From assembly GCF_000422625.1 (NCBI RefSeq), contig NZ_AUGK01000005.1:62001-126000 (forward strand): DNA of 64,000 nt, written 5' to 3'. Position numbers and translations under genes: made by a program. This DNA comes from Adlercreutzia mucosicola DSM 19490 (GTDB lineage: Bacteria; Actinomycetota; Coriobacteriia; Coriobacteriales; Eggerthellaceae). The notes below the pieces were generated by a model that saw only the letters and a list, made by a program, of their open reading frames with translations, was not told the origin of the DNA and did no database searches. Positions 63,104 to 64,000 of this stretch are shown in pieces. How positions within the stretch are numbered: position 1 is the stretch's first letter; each line of letters begins with the position of its first letter.

Positions 63104-64000
63104 ATGCACAACGTTCATCTCAGACAATCATGGTGCAAGGTGGGCCTTGCGGCGCTGTTGGCGCTGGGCACCATCCCCGCTGCGGGCCTGTCGGCCGTCG
63201 GCCAGGCTTGGGCCGCCGAGACCGAGGTGGCCCCCGCAGCTGTGACGGCCACCACCGAGGGGCCGGAAGCGGCGATCGGAGCGGCTCAGCCGACTGCCGG
63301 CGTCACCGAGCAGACACCCGCAGATGCCGCCGCGCCTCGCGACGCTGCGGCCGAAGATGCCGACCCGATCGACGCCCCCGCCACCCCGGCGCAGCCGCAA
63401 GCGCCGGCGCTGCCCGCCCTGGCCAGCGGGTGGAATTACCTGGACGGCCAGTGGTACTACGGGCGTGCCGATGGCACCCCGCAAACGGGCTGGCTGTACG
63501 ACGGGGCCTGGTACTACCTGCACCCCGACACCGGGGCCATGGCCACCTACTGGACCCAGGTCGACGGCACGTGGTACTACCTGGGCGGCTCCGGCGCCAT
63601 GGAAACGGGCTGGCAGTTCATCGACGGAGCCTGGTACTACCTGGCCTCCAACGGCGAGCGCGCCCACGGCTGGCAGTGGATCGGCAACGCGTGGTACTAC
63701 CTGTACCCCGACACCGGCGCCATGGCTGCGGGCTGGGTGCAGATCGACGGCACCTGGTACCTCCTCAGCTGGTCGGGCGCCATGCAGACGGGATGGCAGT
63801 GGGCCAACGGGGCCTGGTACTACCTGCACGGATCGGGCGCCATGGCCACGGGCTGGCAGTCGGTGGGCGGCTCGTGGTACTATCTCTACCCCGACACCGG
63901 TGTCATGGCTGCGGGTTGGGTGCAGATCGACGGCACCTGGTACCTCCTCGGCAATTCGGGAGCTATGAAGACGGGGTGGCAGTGGGCCAACGGGGCCTGG
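63104..64000 (+). CDS. Secreted choline-binding-type repeat protein (3' end outside window)
   Basis: ATG 63104 has GGAGGAG 7 nt upstream. The 299 visible residues begin with a signal peptide (VGLAALLALGTIPAAGLSAV, cleavage near QAWAAE). An Ala/Pro/Glu/Thr-rich spacer follows to about residue 108. At least eight repeats (GWQWxxxAWYYLxxxxGAMA) then run to the window edge. Some repeats have the longer form YLYPDTGAMAAGW. Any catalytic domain would lie beyond the edge, as in the C39-like protein, where repeats come first. It is divergent from the GH25 gene with 268 nt between them. Confidence 0.88.
   Translation, partial: MHNVHLRQSWCKVGLAALLALGTIPAAGLSAVGQAWAAETEVAPAAVTATTEGPEAAIGAAQPTAGVTEQTPADAAAPRDAAAEDADPIDAPATPAQPQAPALPALASGWNYLDGQWYYGRADGTPQTGWLYDGAWYYLHPDTGAMATYWTQVDGTWYYLGGSGAMETGWQFIDGAWYYLASNGERAHGWQWIGNAWYYLYPDTGAMAAGWVQIDGTWYLLSWSGAMQTGWQWANGAWYYLHGSGAMATGWQSVGGSWYYLYPDTGVMAAGWVQIDGTWYLLGNSGAMKTGWQWANGAW

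Noticed and set aside
52367-64000. LicD phosphorylcholine transferase
   Set aside because: No frame in the island shows a LicD-like sequence. The transferase step must be encoded elsewhere.

Overview
The window is high-GC DNA with actinobacterial codon use. It has Gram-positive surface proteins built from choline-binding-type repeats, a SecD-SecF fusion, an Ahb/NirJ-type radical SAM protein and many ECF/AGCS transporters. This suggests a gut member of the Eggerthellaceae (Coriobacteriia). The genus is not certain, and no rRNA or tRNA gene is present to help.

Layout. 1-20.2 kb: one giant minus-strand gene (at least 6,732 codons, running off the left edge) for a surface protein with a signal anchor, a long series of diverged repeats and PASTA-like domains. 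20.2-24.4 kb: an AT-rich gap, a small hydrophobic peptide with an antisense RNA, a ParA/RHH-type partition pair, mtnA, and a second small-toxin locus with a near-consensus antisense promoter. 24.5-31.5 kb: pyruvate phosphate dikinase, its regulatory kinase/phosphotransferase and two AGCS symporters. 31.8-35.9 kb: a PNPOx-like flavoprotein and a RibU-EcfA1-EcfA2-EcfT riboflavin transporter behind an FMN riboswitch with a visible terminator. 36.0-42.4 kb: a FecBCD-type importer, a radical SAM heme-pathway enzyme, a degenerate glutamyl-tRNA reductase, HemX and an HTH-only LuxR protein. 42.4-49.8 kb: a small acidic protein, SecDF, queA, a HAD hydrolase, tgt and an orphan HPt protein. 50.1-52.3 kb: a flavin reductase-rubredoxin fusion and an acyltransferase.

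52.4-64 kb is the most coherent region and looks like a phosphorylcholine island. A three-part protein (winged helix, LicC-like cytidylyltransferase, LicA-like choline kinase) is followed 3 nt later by a LicB-like choline permease. Around this pair are five secreted proteins with choline-binding-type repeats: a metallo-beta-lactamase-fold protein resembling pneumococcal Pce, a C39-like peptidase, a protein with a Cys-rich tail, a GH25 lysozyme and one more that is cut by the window edge. The lic pair would make CDP-choline. The repeat proteins would dock on the choline-decorated envelope, and the Pce-like enzyme could trim it. No LicD transferase is in the window. The C39 gene carries a 10-C tract in its signal peptide that puts it out of frame by one base, which suggests ON/OFF switching.

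Other non-coding structure: two copies of a short minus-strand RNA with its own promoter and terminator, a 24-bp element present four times near 49.9-50.05 kb, a nested palindrome at 31.6 kb, a 22-bp motif shared by the hemX and radical-SAM promoters, and a dispersed intergenic palindrome.
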